A DNA stretch of 64,000 nt from contig NZ_CP097121.1 of assembly GCF_024029675.1 (NCBI RefSeq), positions 1,054,001 to 1,118,000 on the forward strand, written 5' to 3'. Below the pieces are notes generated by a model that saw nothing but the letters and a program-made list of their open reading frames with translations, was not told where the DNA came from and searched no databases. Origin of the DNA: Fructilactobacillus carniphilus. GTDB lineage: Bacteria; Bacillota; Bacilli; Lactobacillales; Lactobacillaceae. The position numbers and the translations under genes were made by a program. Each line of letters opens with the position of its first letter. Position 1 is the stretch's first letter. This document shows positions 35,074 to 45,155 of this stretch, piece after piece.

Positions 35074-36009
35074 TTATTGTTTTTGTTGCGCAATGTCCTC
35101 GTGGCGTTGCGTGTACTGCAAGAGGTAAATGGCGATAATCACCATGATGGCCCCCACCACTTCGGCCAAACTCAGTGATTCCTTGAAGAAGATTACACTC
35201 AAAATAAAGGTTGAAACTGGTTGTAAGGCATCCATCAAACTGATGTTTTCTGACGAAGTGAACCGGGAAGCGTAAATCAGCGTGGAGAAGGTCAATAACG
35301 TTCCAAAGAAGATAATCCCGAGGACCCCAAGAATGGCACCGGCGCTCAACGGAGGAACATCTTTCCACACCGGATGGTTCAGGTTAAAGGCCAGGCTGGC
35401 AATCAACGTTCCCCATCCCATTACGACGATTGGGGGGTTGGTTTTACCCAGCGGCCGAGGTAAGACGACGTACAAAGCGGCCGTCACTCCGGTAACTAAT
35501 CCCCATAAAAAGGAATCTAGCGGAATCGATAGCTGGCTGAGGTCTCCCTTGGTGATTGAAAGTACCACCCCAATGATGGCAATTACAAAGACCACCAGGT
35601 CCATTTTCACCGGTTTACGACGTTGAAAAATGAAGCCCCCAATCACGATGAAAAGTGGCGCCAAGTACTGCAAAATCGTGGTGGCAGCGGCGTTCCCGGT
35701 TTGAATACTAACGTAGAAGCTCCCCATGTTGGCAGCCAGTCCGAATAGTCCGTAACAAATCAGAATCCCAATCGACTTCCAACTCTTGAAAATATCAAAG
35801 ATCCGACCGCGATAAATAATCGCGCTGGCCAAGATCAGGATTAACCCTGCTCCAGTGGTCCGAGCCGATAGGAACCAGGAGGCCGGAATCGATTCGTTTT
35901 GGGACACGAACTGGGTAATGACCCCTGCAATCCCCCAGGAAACAGAGGCGAGTCCCGCCAGTAAAATTCCCTTCATGTTATTACTTAACTTGCGATACCA
36001 TGTAAACAT
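35074..36009 (-). CDS. EamA/DMT-family exporter 1
   Basis: About 311 residues with ten membrane segments in two EamA repeats (LAGLASVSWGIAGVITQFVSQ; the second repeat begins near SFLWGLVTGVTAALYVVLP). Members export amino acids or other small metabolites. Start at ATG (MFTWYRK) behind AAGGGGA; a GTG 18 bases earlier lacks a site. Closely related to the copy at 36351: both share TVRTxG/SARTTG, QTGNAA, and ITKGDLSQLSIP. The two look like a tandem duplication with one small gene between. Confidence 0.85.
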   Translation of the reverse strand: MFTWYRKLSNNMKGILLAGLASVSWGIAGVITQFVSQNESIPASWFLSARTTGAGLILILASAIIYRGRIFDIFKSWKSIGILICYGLFGLAANMGSFYVSIQTGNAAATTILQYLAPLFIVIGGFIFQRRKPVKMDLVVFVIAIIGVVLSITKGDLSQLSIPLDSFLWGLVTGVTAALYVVLPRPLGKTNPPIVVMGWGTLIASLAFNLNHPVWKDVPPLSAGAILGVLGIIFFGTLLTFSTLIYASRFTSSENISLMDALQPVSTFILSVIFFKESLSLAEVVGAIMVIIAIYLLQYTQRHEDIAQQKQ

Positions 36010-36029
36010 TAATTTTCCCCTTATCACAC

Positions 36030-36347
36030 TTAGTTTGCGTCTAATTGAGCCTGCGCCGTTTGCAACACATCCGCTGGCACCGACTCCGACAAAAAACGAG
36101 CCATCGGTTGGTACCGATGGCGTTTTTTAAAAGATACATCAAAGGCCGCTACGATTGCAACCCGCATTTGGTTCTCGGTCAAAAAGATTTGACCGGGCGC
36201 CTGATAGTGACCCTTGGTGTGTTTACCGATGCGCCACTCGTGCAGCTTAAACTGACCGGCTTGATCACGTTTAATCTCATACTGACCGTTAGCCGTTTGC
36301 ACCACCGGAACGCCAATGAACCGTAACACCTTGTACTGCTGTGACAT
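36030..36347 (-). CDS. Small unknown protein between two EamA genes
   Basis: 105 residues, soluble, basic, no membrane segment (VLRFIGVPVVQTANGQYEI, HTKGHYQAPGQIFLTENQM, MARFLSESVPADVLQTAQA). I recognise no family. It follows the second EamA gene by 3 bases, so it is in the same transcript. Confidence 0.6.
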   Translation of the reverse strand: MSQQYKVLRFIGVPVVQTANGQYEIKRDQAGQFKLHEWRIGKHTKGHYQAPGQIFLTENQMRVAIVAAFDVSFKKRHRYQPMARFLSESVPADVLQTAQAQLDAN

Positions 36348-36350
36348 GGC

Positions 36351-37292
36351 TTACTCCATTTTCCGCGCTACTTGATCGGACTTACGCCGGTAGTATTGCA
36401 GAATGTAAATGGCAATGATGACGAGCGCTGATCCCACGATTTCCATGAAACTAATCTTGGTGTGTAAGAAGACGATACTTAAGATAAAAGTCATTACCGG
36501 TTGTACCGCATCGACCAAACTAACGTCTTCGGAGCTAGCAAAGTGCATACTGTATAACAGGCAGGCGAACGGCAACACCGTTCCAAAGATGACAATGGCG
36601 GCAATCCCAATCACACTCCCAGTCGTCAAATGTGGGACGTTTTCCCATACCGGTTGGTGCAGGTTAAAGAAGAACCCGGCAATCAAAGTTCCCCAACCAA
36701 GCACCGTCAACGGTGAATTCTTTTCCATTAACGGCCGTGGGATCACCACGTAACAAGCAGCAGTAATTCCGGAAATAATTCCCCAGAATAATGAAACGGG
36801 TGGGATGGATAATTGACTAATGTCACCCTTGGTAATCGAAAGGATTACCCCCACTAAAGCAATTACAAAGACCAGAACATCGACCTTGTTCGGGATCTTG
36901 TGCTTAAAGATAAAGCCGCCCAATAAAATAAACAAGGGCGCGAGATACTGCAAAATAGTGGCTGAAGCGGCGTTTCCCGTTTGCACACTGACGTAGAATG
37001 ACAGTAAGTTTGCTCCGAGCCCAAAGATGGCGTACCCAAAGATCAATAAAATCGAGTGGACATCTCGAAAGACCCCAAAAATCTTGCCCCGGTATAAAAC
37101 CGCGCTAATAAATAGCAAGATAATTCCCGAAAACAGTGTTCGAACCGACAGGAACCAGGACGCCGGGATGCTAGCGTTTTGCGAGACAAACTGGAGAATC
37201 GTTCCTGAAATTCCCCAGAACGCGGAGGCCAGTGTGGCCCACAGTATCCCCTTCATAATGTTTTGGTGTTGCACTTGTGGTTGTTTTTCCAT
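36351..37292 (-). CDS. EamA/DMT-family exporter 2
   Basis: 313 residues, ten membrane segments in two EamA repeats; the second repeat starts near VSLFWGIISGITAACYVVI. It is the first of a three-gene unit (this gene, a small unknown protein, EamA 1). It has the same signature stretches as EamA 1 (NASIPASWFLSVRT, QTGNAASATILQYLAPLFI, SITKGDISQLSIP), which argues for duplication within the lineage. Confidence 0.85.
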   Translation of the reverse strand: MEKQPQVQHQNIMKGILWATLASAFWGISGTILQFVSQNASIPASWFLSVRTLFSGIILLFISAVLYRGKIFGVFRDVHSILLIFGYAIFGLGANLLSFYVSVQTGNAASATILQYLAPLFILLGGFIFKHKIPNKVDVLVFVIALVGVILSITKGDISQLSIPPVSLFWGIISGITAACYVVIPRPLMEKNSPLTVLGWGTLIAGFFFNLHQPVWENVPHLTTGSVIGIAAIVIFGTVLPFACLLYSMHFASSEDVSLVDAVQPVMTFILSIVFLHTKISFMEIVGSALVIIAIYILQYYRRKSDQVARKME

Positions 37293-37375
37293 GCTTCTTC
37301 CCCTTCAACCTTAATTTTTCCAATGTTTTTATCATACGCTTTTTTGGCATAAATTTCCGCCCCCGAAGCAGAAAA

Positions 37376-37405
37376 AAATAAGCCCCGCACAAGCGAGACT
37401 TATTT
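37376..37405 (-). terminator. Terminator of the TetR-MMPL unit
   Basis: Imperfect stem AAATAAG..GC / GC..CTTATTT with a 4-base loop and T-rich tail on the minus strand, right after the MMPL stop. Confidence 0.7.
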
Positions 37406-37409
37406 TTAC

Positions 37410-40097
37410 TTATTCACCTTCGGCAGCTTCTGTCGCCTTTTCGGGATCAGGATACGTTAATTTCACCGCAGCCGACATTAAGATTGGCAGGATAATCACA
37501 AGGATTAAAAGTCCCACAATCACGGCAATGGCAACTTGAATCAGCGTCAAGACACCAGATGGCATCAAGGCTGCGAACGTTCCCCCTAGAATCAAGGCCG
37601 CGGAAAGCACCACGACTCCAATAAACTTGGAAGACTCGATGATTCGTTCGGCGGGATTAGCACCGGGAACCGTCTGGTACTTCCGCATTAAGAAGATACT
37701 GTAGTCCACTCCCAGAGCGATAATCATGATGAAGGCAAAGAACGGCGTGTTCCAAGTCAACATCGGGTGTCCCAGCACTAAACTACTAATCCAGTGGGTG
37801 ACCGTCAACGAAGCAAAGTAAGCTAACAGCAACGTTCCTTCAATGTAAAGCGGTTGTAAGATTGACCGGGTCACAAAGATGAGGGCCACTAAAATTCCGA
37901 TTAACATGATGACAGCGGTCCGGAAGAAGTCTCCCGAAGCAATCGTTTGCGTATCAGAAATCAGAGCACTTTGACCGTTAACGGCGACCGTGGCCTTATC
38001 AAGGTCACTCCCCTTCAAGTTTTGTTTAACTTGATTTTGGATGTCGTTAACCGTCTTCATGGCCTTTGCACTCGATGGGTTCTGGTTCAAGACCACCACA
38101 ATCTTGGTGGTTTTTTCGTTTCCAGATAAGTAATTGTTAACTGCCTGTTTAAACTGATCACTGTTCATGACTTGTTCTGGAATGAAGAAGGTTTGACCGG
38201 CAGCCGAACCCTGAACGGAAGCCAGGTAGTTGTTAGCTTGTCCCACTCCGCCAGAGATTTGGCTCAGACCCTGTTGGGCTTTTTCGGTTTGGGCTTGCAA
38301 GGCCTTCAACTGTTCACCCAGCGCTTGGGCATTATTACCGATGTTTTGGGTATCGCTTGCAATTCCATTTAGCTGTCCACTCACGTTGCTTTGACTAGCT
38401 TGAGCTTGTTGCAGAGCGCCGCCAATAATTTGCAGTTGGGCTTGGTTTAACGGTGATCCCATAGACGTCGCCTTTTGTTGCATGGCAGCGACCACCTGGT
38501 CCCCGGTCATCTGGTTGCCCGCCGTGGCTTGAATCGTTTGTAACTTCTGCCCGATGGCTTGAGCAGATTCACCAATGGCTTTCAGTTGATCAGCATTAAA
38601 ACCTTGCCCGTTGCCCCCGGCTTGGATTTGTTGCAATCCTTGCCCGGCTTGATTCATTTTTCCGGTTAACGTTTGTAATTGATCATTTAAGTACAGTTGT
38701 TTAATTGGTTGTCCACTTGGTTGGGTGACGGAAGCCACCGTAGCCACGTCCTTCCGACTCCGCAACTGATTCGTAACTTGATCAATCTTCATTAGGTCAG
38801 CCTGGTTCTTCAGCGAATGATCAGACTTAATGTAAATCGTGGATGGTTCGGCAGTCCCCTTGCTGAAGTGCTTTTCCACCACGTTTAATCCTTGTTTTGA
38901 TGGCACACTGTTGCTTAATTCGACCGCACTATCATAACTAAGGTTCCCGTGACCAAAGGAAATGATGGGTAAGAGAACCGCTAAGACTACGATCACAGCG
39001 GGAACGGCAAACTGAACGGAGTGCTTGGATAACCAACCCCAAAGCCGGCTGTTTTGGTCTTGTTCAGCCAGGTTCTTGTTCGGCCAGTACATCTTGGCAC
39101 CAAGAACGGACATAAAGAACGGATTCAAGGTTAACAGTACGAGCAGTAAGACGACTACTCCAACTGCTACAGCAAATCCAGACCGGTAGACGGAGAAGTT
39201 CGCCAAACCAAGGGCTGCAAATCCAATCAGAACGGAGATTCCACTATCAAGAATCGTCCGCCCGGCTAACTTCCGGGCTGAAACGGTTGCTTGGACGCGG
39301 TCCATCCCGTTGGCCAGGTTCTCCTTAAACTGGTCGTACAGCAGGATATTGTAATCGGTCCCGATTCCGAACAGCACCACCACGATGAAGACTTGAGTAA
39401 AGTTTGAAAGCGGGAAGTTAAAGTACTTCACAAGGTTCATGACCACGCTCAACGAGACGATGAACGAAACTCCCACGGTTAATAACGAAACCAGTGGGAC
39501 GATCGGGGACCGGAAAACGATAATCAGCACAATTAAGATGAAGATTGTGGCAATAATTTCCGTTTTCTTGATTCCATCCACCATCGAGAGCCGCATGTCA
39601 TCGTTTAAGACGTCCGCTCCCGTCACGTACGAGCGCACGCCGCTGACCTTCCCGCCGGACTTCAGCTTCTGGTTCATGGTTTCCACCGAATCGCGTTTGG
39701 AAACGTTCAACTGCACGATTTCGGTCGATTTATCCTTCGACAGCAGCTGTTTCTTGGCCACCGGCGTATTGGTAATCGACGTCACACTCTTAATTCCGTA
39801 ATGATCGGAATTTTTCTCTAGGTGACGAATTCGTTGATCAATCCGCTGCTGTTGAGCTTTGGTAATCGGCTGTTCGCCGTTGTTATAGACCAAAACCACC
39901 TGACGGGTATTACTAATGTGATGGCCCCAGTGCTTTTGCATGTTATTGGCCACCTGACTCTGCATGTTCGCCGGGATCTTGGTCTGTCCCTTTTCGGCCT
40001 CTAGACTTCCGATGTTCGGTAAAAAGAGGATCGCGGCGAGTACGGCAATGAGCCACAATAGCGCAATGCCACTATATTTTTTTACAAACTTATTCAT
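37410..40097 (-). CDS. MMPL-family membrane exporter
   Basis: 895-residue RND/MMPL transporter with two blocks of membrane segments (about 180-380 and 700-885) separated by a large external region rich in Q, A and G (YLNDQLQTLTGKMNQAGQG). Motifs GIGTDYNILLYDQF and IIALGVDYSIFLMRKYQ are the paired proton-relay segments. Probably a lipid or drug exporter driven by proton motive force. Its start overlaps the TetR gene's end by 8 bases, so TetR most likely controls it. Confidence 0.88.
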   Translation of the reverse strand: MNKFVKKYSGIALLWLIAVLAAILFLPNIGSLEAEKGQTKIPANMQSQVANNMQKHWGHHISNTRQVVLVYNNGEQPITKAQQQRIDQRIRHLEKNSDHYGIKSVTSITNTPVAKKQLLSKDKSTEIVQLNVSKRDSVETMNQKLKSGGKVSGVRSYVTGADVLNDDMRLSMVDGIKKTEIIATIFILIVLIIVFRSPIVPLVSLLTVGVSFIVSLSVVMNLVKYFNFPLSNFTQVFIVVVLFGIGTDYNILLYDQFKENLANGMDRVQATVSARKLAGRTILDSGISVLIGFAALGLANFSVYRSGFAVAVGVVVLLLVLLTLNPFFMSVLGAKMYWPNKNLAEQDQNSRLWGWLSKHSVQFAVPAVIVVLAVLLPIISFGHGNLSYDSAVELSNSVPSKQGLNVVEKHFSKGTAEPSTIYIKSDHSLKNQADLMKIDQVTNQLRSRKDVATVASVTQPSGQPIKQLYLNDQLQTLTGKMNQAGQGLQQIQAGGNGQGFNADQLKAIGESAQAIGQKLQTIQATAGNQMTGDQVVAAMQQKATSMGSPLNQAQLQIIGGALQQAQASQSNVSGQLNGIASDTQNIGNNAQALGEQLKALQAQTEKAQQGLSQISGGVGQANNYLASVQGSAAGQTFFIPEQVMNSDQFKQAVNNYLSGNEKTTKIVVVLNQNPSSAKAMKTVNDIQNQVKQNLKGSDLDKATVAVNGQSALISDTQTIASGDFFRTAVIMLIGILVALIFVTRSILQPLYIEGTLLLAYFASLTVTHWISSLVLGHPMLTWNTPFFAFIMIIALGVDYSIFLMRKYQTVPGANPAERIIESSKFIGVVVLSAALILGGTFAALMPSGVLTLIQVAIAVIVGLLILVIILPILMSAAVKLTYPDPEKATEAAEGE

Positions 40098-40722
40098 CGT
40101 TAGGCTCCTCCTGTTTTTTGGTCAGTGTTAGTAGTTGAAACGGGGCGGTTTGTTGCAAGTTAGCAATGATTTTGGCCACCACAGTGGGTGGTTCTGGATT
40201 CGGTTTCTTAATCCAATACACAATGATGCCCATGATTTCGTCGATAATGAATTCCCGCACGTAATCAAGCGGCACCGCTTGTTGACTGTGGATTTGATCC
40301 CCAAACTTGGTCAACGCCGCGTCCAGGTCTGCAAACACCACCTGTTTAATCCGATTTAAAAAGTACGGATCTCCCTGCTCGCCCAGTAACGCCGCGACTA
40401 AGCGTTGGTTCGCGTAGAAATTATTGAGTGTCTCTGTGATAAACGAAGCGGTTTTGGGCACTTCTCCAACGAGCCATTTCATTGCATCCGGCATAATATG
40501 ATCTAAGTCAGTCTGCAGTTTTTCCAGTAAATCTGCTTCGAGCTGATTCACGAGGTCCGCCTTATCCAAATAATGGGTGTAAAACGTCCCCCGACCGATG
40601 CCAGCGGTGCGCGTAATGTCTGTCACATTCAAATTTTGAAGCCCTTTTTCGTTAATTAACGCAATTAACGCTTCCTGAATGTCCGCGACCGTACTGGTTT
40701 TGCGCGTTTGTTTGACCATCAC
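40090..40722 (-). CDS. TetR-family repressor of the MMPL operon
   Basis: 210 residues with a TetR N-terminal helix-turn-helix (LNVTDITRTAGIGRGTFYTHY, about 38-60) and a diverged ligand domain. It lies first in the operon and probably represses its own promoter, where a small inverted repeat is seen. The inducer is unknown. Confidence 0.88.
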   Translation of the reverse strand: MMVKQTRKTSTVADIQEALIALINEKGLQNLNVTDITRTAGIGRGTFYTHYLDKADLVNQLEADLLEKLQTDLDHIMPDAMKWLVGEVPKTASFITETLNNFYANQRLVAALLGEQGDPYFLNRIKQVVFADLDAALTKFGDQIHSQQAVPLDYVREFIIDEIMGIIVYWIKKPNPEPPTVVAKIIANLQQTAPFQLLTLTKKQEEPNDE

Positions 40723-40752
40723 TTGACCCCCTTCTACTTCATATCAAACTCA

Positions 40753-40789
40753 ATTCTACTCATTTTGATTATTAAGTCAACACGGTGTT
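40753..40789 (-). promoter_or_regulatory. TetR-MMPL promoter with candidate operator
   Basis: Minus strand: TTGACT, 16-base spacer, TAGAAT. The dyad AACACCGTGTT (40779-40789) overlaps the -35 edge, a natural place for TetR to block RNA polymerase. Confidence 0.6.
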
Positions 40790-40803
40790 CAATTAATTTT
40801 AAT

Positions 40804-40836
40804 AAAAAAAGCAATCTCCTTAAAATGAAGATTGCT
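40804..40836 (-). terminator. Terminator of the galE-EamA 3 unit
   Basis: Stem GCAATCT.. / ..AGATTGC overlapping the EamA 3 stop codon, followed on the minus strand by seven T. Confidence 0.75.
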
Positions 40837-41725
40837 TGCGAGCGGGAACGGCCAGAATAAAGACGGTACTTAAAATCAGTATCCCCCCGATGATTTCGGC
40901 TAAGTTAAAACTGGTATGGAAGAACCAAACTGTGAGTAACGTCGCTGACAGCGGTTCGAAGGTGTCCAGTAACCCCGCTGTGGTGGGCGAAACGTAGTGC
41001 AAACTAGACACAAAGCAGATAAAGGCCAACATTGTCCCAAAGATCACGATAAAACCGACCCCCAGCACGACGCCAACGCTTAGGTGTGGCGGATTCACCC
41101 ACACGGGATGAATGCAACTAAAGATGAGGCCTCCGATTAACATCGCCCAGCCAATCACCACCAACGTGTTGTTCCGTTGGATTAACTTAACCGGCAACAT
41201 TGTTTGCAGAGCACCGGCTAATGCCACCAACAGACCTAATTCAAACGCTTTAGGACTAATTGCTAGGCTGGTGAGATCCCCTTTGGTCACTAAGAGCCAA
41301 GTCCCGACCAGTGCGACTGCCACCGCAATTGCTTCGGGACGACTCGGTAACTGACGATACACAAGGGCCGTTAAAATCACAATCATCACGGTCCCCAGGC
41401 TTTGCATGATGGTGGCCGTCGCTGGATTGCTAGCCCGGACCGTGAGGAGGAAAAAATATTGGACTCCGGTTAACCCCAAGACAGAGTAGCAGATTAACGG
41501 TAACCAGGTTTGGCGCTTCCAAATGGTAAACACGGGCTGGTGTTGCACCAAGCGCACAAAGAAAAGGATTAAAATGCCAGAAACTAACATTTTAATCCCC
41601 ATCAACCATTCCGTCGAAAAGTGTCGATCCTGATACAAAAATTCTGATACCGGACCTTGAATGCCCCACATCAAGGCTCCGGCAATGGCAAGCACCACTC
41701 CGAGGTATGTTCTTTTATTGGTCAT
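40820..41725 (-). CDS. EamA/DMT-family exporter 3
   Basis: 301 residues, ten membrane segments in two EamA repeats (VLAIAGALMWGIQGPVSEF; ALAGALQTMLPVKL). More distant from exporters 1 and 2 but with the same SNPATATIMQ-type and VTKGDLTSLAIS-type stretches. It follows galE by 6 bases. Substrate unknown. Confidence 0.83.
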   Translation of the reverse strand: MTNKRTYLGVVLAIAGALMWGIQGPVSEFLYQDRHFSTEWLMGIKMLVSGILILFFVRLVQHQPVFTIWKRQTWLPLICYSVLGLTGVQYFFLLTVRASNPATATIMQSLGTVMIVILTALVYRQLPSRPEAIAVAVALVGTWLLVTKGDLTSLAISPKAFELGLLVALAGALQTMLPVKLIQRNNTLVVIGWAMLIGGLIFSCIHPVWVNPPHLSVGVVLGVGFIVIFGTMLAFICFVSSLHYVSPTTAGLLDTFEPLSATLLTVWFFHTSFNLAEIIGGILILSTVFILAVPARKQSSF

Positions 41726-41731
41726 TGGACA

Positions 41732-42727
41732 TTAAGACCGATCTGAGTAGCCATTGGGATGTTTTTGCTTCCACGTCCAGGCTGTCTTAATGATGTCTTC
41801 AACGTTATCGTATTGCGGTTTCCAACCTAGTACTTCACGGGCTTTACTACTGTCCGCTACCAGCGTGTCAGGATCTCCGCCCCGTCGCGGTGCTACTTCC
41901 GCTGGAATTTCTTTCCCCGTTACCTTGCGCGCGGCTTCCAAAATTTCTCGGTTGGAAAAGCCGGTGGAAGAGCCGAGATTAAAGACGTCACTCGGATGAC
42001 CTTGTTTTAAGTATTCCATTGCCAGAATGTGAGCATCCGCCAAATCTAAGATGTGAATATAATCACGAACGTTAGTGCCATCCGGAGTATCGTAGTCATC
42101 CCCAAAGATTTTTAGCTGATCTTGTTGCCCAGCGGCTACCTTTAGCACGATTGGAATCAAGTGGGTTTCTGGGTGATGATCTTCTCCAATCGAACCGTCA
42201 GCTTTGGCACCGGCGGCATTAAAGTACCGTAAGGCGACGGAGTGAATTCCGTCTGCTTGTTCCACCCATTTCATAATGTGCTCCATCATTAACTTGCTTT
42301 CACCATACGGGTTAATGGGTTCCTTCCGATCAGCTTCGTGAATCGGAATTCGTTCCGGATTACCGTAAGTAGCCGCCGTTGACGAAAAGACCACGTACTT
42401 CACGCCGGCTCGTTTCATTGCTTCTAACAACACAATCATGCCAATCACATTGTTATCAAAGTATTTCAACGGTTTCTTCATTGATTCAGGAACTAACGAG
42501 AAGGCATCCATGTGAATTACGGCTTCGATGTCTTCTTTGGCAAATAAATCGTCTAAAAAGTGGGCGTCCCGCGTATCCCCTTCATAAAAGCGCGCTTGCG
42601 GATGTACGGCGGCGCGGTGACCAGTTGAGAGATTATCCGCTACGACCACGTCGTAACCCTCACCAATCAAGCGATCTACCATGTGAGAACCGATGTAACC
42701 GGCTCCCCCAGCAACTAAAACTGCCAT
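41732..42727 (-). CDS. galE: UDP-glucose 4-epimerase
   Basis: Interconverts UDP-glucose and UDP-galactose for cell-wall polysaccharide synthesis or the Leloir pathway. 331 residues, extended SDR fold: GGAGYIGSH at the start binds NAD, and the catalytic YxxxK is in [12 protein letters not shown]. No other gal genes are near, so a biosynthetic role is more likely than galactose use. Confidence 0.94.
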   Translation of the reverse strand: MAVLVAGGAGYIGSHMVDRLIGEGYDVVVADNLSTGHRAAVHPQARFYEGDTRDAHFLDDLFAKEDIEAVIHMDAFSLVPESMKKPLKYFDNNVIGMIVLLEAMKRAGVKYVVFSSTAATYGNPERIPIHEADRKEPINPYGESKLMMEHIMKWVEQADGIHSVALRYFNAAGAKADGSIGEDHHPETHLIPIVLKVAAGQQDQLKIFGDDYDTPDGTNVRDYIHILDLADAHILAMEYLKQGHPSDVFNLGSSTGFSNREILEAARKVTGKEIPAEVAPRRGGDPDTLVADSSKAREVLGWKPQYDNVEDIIKTAWTWKQKHPNGYSDRS

Positions 42728-42731
42728 TTTC

Positions 42732-43004
42732 TTACTCCTTTACTAAATCCTGATACTGGGTAAATTTCTGGAAAAACATTTGGGCGTAGGAACAAACCGG
42801 CTTAATCCAGTAATGATGTTCTTGGGCATAATCAATTACGGCCACCATTAACTTACCGGCCACGCCTTGGCCCCGCAAACTGGGATCGACAAAGGTGTGG
42901 TTAATTGCAACCACGTTGTCAGCAATTGTAAACGTGACTTCGGCCACCATTTCTCCAGCGGGATTATTCAGATAAAACCGCCCTGGACTAGCTAAGAATT
43001 TCAT
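42732..43004 (-). CDS. Small GNAT-like acetyltransferase (YjdJ type)
   Basis: 90 residues, one compact GNAT core: [20 protein letters not shown] carries the acetyl-CoA loop (RGQGVAG), then [15 protein letters not shown]. Short members of this kind are common and uncharacterised. It is the first gene of the galE unit, 4 bases before galE. Confidence 0.85.
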   Translation of the reverse strand: MKFLASPGRFYLNNPAGEMVAEVTFTIADNVVAINHTFVDPSLRGQGVAGKLMVAVIDYAQEHHYWIKPVCSYAQMFFQKFTQYQDLVKE

Positions 43005-43098
43005 TCGGTTGAACCTCCCCTGTTCATTTATTCGTATTATACCATACCTCCGATTGGCATCCGGAAAACCCAGCTAATCATTATCAGACCGGCGCTCG

Positions 43099-43127
43099 TT
43101 GACTATTAGCGGATTAATAACTATAAT
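43099..43127 (+). promoter_or_regulatory. Phosphoglucomutase promoter
   Basis: TTGACT, 17-base spacer, TATAAT; about 48 bases before the start codon. It diverges from the acetyltransferase-galE unit. Confidence 0.8.
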
Positions 43128-43175
43128 TTGGATTGAATTAATACTCTTAATCGACTTTATTGAGGAGATTACTCT

Positions 43176-44915
43176 ATGAACAAGACGGAAATCATGGAAC
43201 GGTACACGGAATGGAAAGACGCCGCCAACCTTCCTGCAGATTTAAAAAACGAACTTCAAGCAATGGCCAATGACCCGGATGCCATCGCCGATGCCTTTAG
43301 CACCTCCTTGTCCTTTGGAACGGCTGGAATGCGAGGCGTCATTGGCGCTGGAACGAACCGGATGAACATCTACACGGTTCGCCAGGCCACTGAGGGCTTA
43401 GCTAAATTAATGGAAACGTTACCAGCTGCTGACCGGGACCGTGGAGTCGTGATCAGCTTTGATCCGCGTTACAATTCCCGGCTCTTTGCCCACGAAGCTG
43501 CCCGCGTATTAGGCGCCCACGGCATTAAGAGCTACGTGTTTGATGACATCCGCCCGACCCCAGAATTGTCCTTTGCGGTCCGCCATTTACATACTTACGC
43601 GGGAATTATGATTACCGCTAGTCACAACCCGAAGCAATACAATGGTTATAAAATTTACGGTCCCGACGGTGGTCAAATGCCCCCCAAGGAATCCGACTTA
43701 ATGACCACCTACGTACGTCAGGTGACCGACCTCTTTGCCATTCAGGTGGCCGCTGAAACAGAATTACGCGAACAGGACTTACTCCAAATCGTGGGTGAAG
43801 ACGTCGACGTCGCTTACCTAGACCAAATTAAGACCGTCAACGTCAACCATGATTTGATTAAAACGGTCGGAAAAGATCTGAAGTTCGTCTACACCCCACT
43901 TCACGGAACCGGGAAAATCATCGCGCGACGGGCTTTATCCGACGCTGGTTTTCAAAACTACGACGTGGTGGTGGAACAAACGATTGCCGATCCAGAATTC
44001 CCGACCACGCCGTTCCCGAATCCTGAATTTCCCCAAACCTTCGACTTAGCCATTGAGTTGGGCAAGCAGGAAGACGCTGACGTTTTAATCGCTACTGATC
44101 CTGATGCAGACCGGCTGGGTGCCGCAGTGCGCCAACCAGATGGAAAGTACCAGTTAATGACTGGAAATCAAATTGCCAGTGTTTTGCTAGATTACATCTT
44201 AAAGGCCAAACAAGCCGCTAACGATTTACCGGCAGACGGGATGGTCGTTAAGTCAATCGTATCGACCGAGCTGGCTACTGACATTGCTAACCACTACGGC
44301 GTTACCATGAAAAACGTGTTGACCGGCTTTAAGTTCATTGCCGAACAGATTCAACTGGCCGAAGTTAACCACGACCACACCTTCCTGTTTGGGTTTGAAG
44401 AAAGCTTTGGGTACCTCATCAAACCGTTTGTCCGGGACAAGGATGCCATTCAATCAACCATGTTACTGGCTGAAGTGGCAGCTTACTACAAGCAACAGGG
44501 ACAAACCTTGTATGACGGACTCCAATCTCTGTACCAACAATATGGTTACTTTGAAGAAGAAACCATTTCCGAAGAATTCTCCGGCTTAGACGGTCAAGAA
44601 ACGATGACTAACCTCATGAAGAACTTTAGAGCTCACCCGCTATCCGAATTTAACGGTGTGGCAGTTGTGGCGCAAGAAGACTTCCAAACTTCCGTTAAGA
44701 CGGCGGCTGATGGAACCGAAACTCCAATTGACCTACCGCAGTCCAACGTGTTGAAGTACTGGTTAGCTGATGGAACTTGGTTAGCCATCCGCCCCTCTGG
44801 AACCGAACCCAAGATTAAGTTCTACGTGGGAGTGAAGGCCGATTCCCAAGCCCAAGCAACCCAATGCTTAGAGAGTTACGTTGCGGCCATTAACCATGAC
44901 TTACTCCAAAAATAA
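43176..44915 (+). CDS. pgcA: Phospho-sugar mutase (alpha-phosphoglucomutase)
   Basis: 579 residues. Interconverts glucose 6-phosphate and glucose 1-phosphate, feeding UDP-glucose synthesis, next to galE. Signature ITASHNPKQYNGYK contains the catalytic serine; ATDPDADRLG binds magnesium; GFEESFGYL and RPSGTEPKIKFY are sugar- and phosphate-binding loops. GAGGAG ribosome site. Confidence 0.94.
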   Translation: MNKTEIMERYTEWKDAANLPADLKNELQAMANDPDAIADAFSTSLSFGTAGMRGVIGAGTNRMNIYTVRQATEGLAKLMETLPAADRDRGVVISFDPRYNSRLFAHEAARVLGAHGIKSYVFDDIRPTPELSFAVRHLHTYAGIMITASHNPKQYNGYKIYGPDGGQMPPKESDLMTTYVRQVTDLFAIQVAAETELREQDLLQIVGEDVDVAYLDQIKTVNVNHDLIKTVGKDLKFVYTPLHGTGKIIARRALSDAGFQNYDVVVEQTIADPEFPTTPFPNPEFPQTFDLAIELGKQEDADVLIATDPDADRLGAAVRQPDGKYQLMTGNQIASVLLDYILKAKQAANDLPADGMVVKSIVSTELATDIANHYGVTMKNVLTGFKFIAEQIQLAEVNHDHTFLFGFEESFGYLIKPFVRDKDAIQSTMLLAEVAAYYKQQGQTLYDGLQSLYQQYGYFEEETISEEFSGLDGQETMTNLMKNFRAHPLSEFNGVAVVAQEDFQTSVKTAADGTETPIDLPQSNVLKYWLADGTWLAIRPSGTEPKIKFYVGVKADSQAQATQCLESYVAAINHDLLQK

Positions 44916-44926
44916 GAGTTAATCTA

Positions 44927-44962
44927 AATCGTCTGACTAGTTCTCCTAGTTGGGCGATTTTA
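44927..44962 (+). terminator. Weak terminator after phosphoglucomutase
   Basis: Imperfect stem AATCG.C..ACTAG / CTAGT..G.CGATT with a short T-rich tail. The following 200 bases to the next gene hold nothing else I can name. Confidence 0.5.
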
Positions 44963-45155
44963 TTCTGCCCTGTTTTCGAGCAAATCCGAACAATTTAACC
45001 GCTTTCAAAGTCAAACTTTGAGAACCACTGCCCTTAATCTGTCTTCTTTCCCTGGATTGTCTGATTTTTTCGCCTTTCTTGGTTTACAATTCTGAATCTT
45101 CCTTATAAAATAAAAAGGTTAGAACCAAATCCGCCAACAGAAAGGGAGTGTAGCC

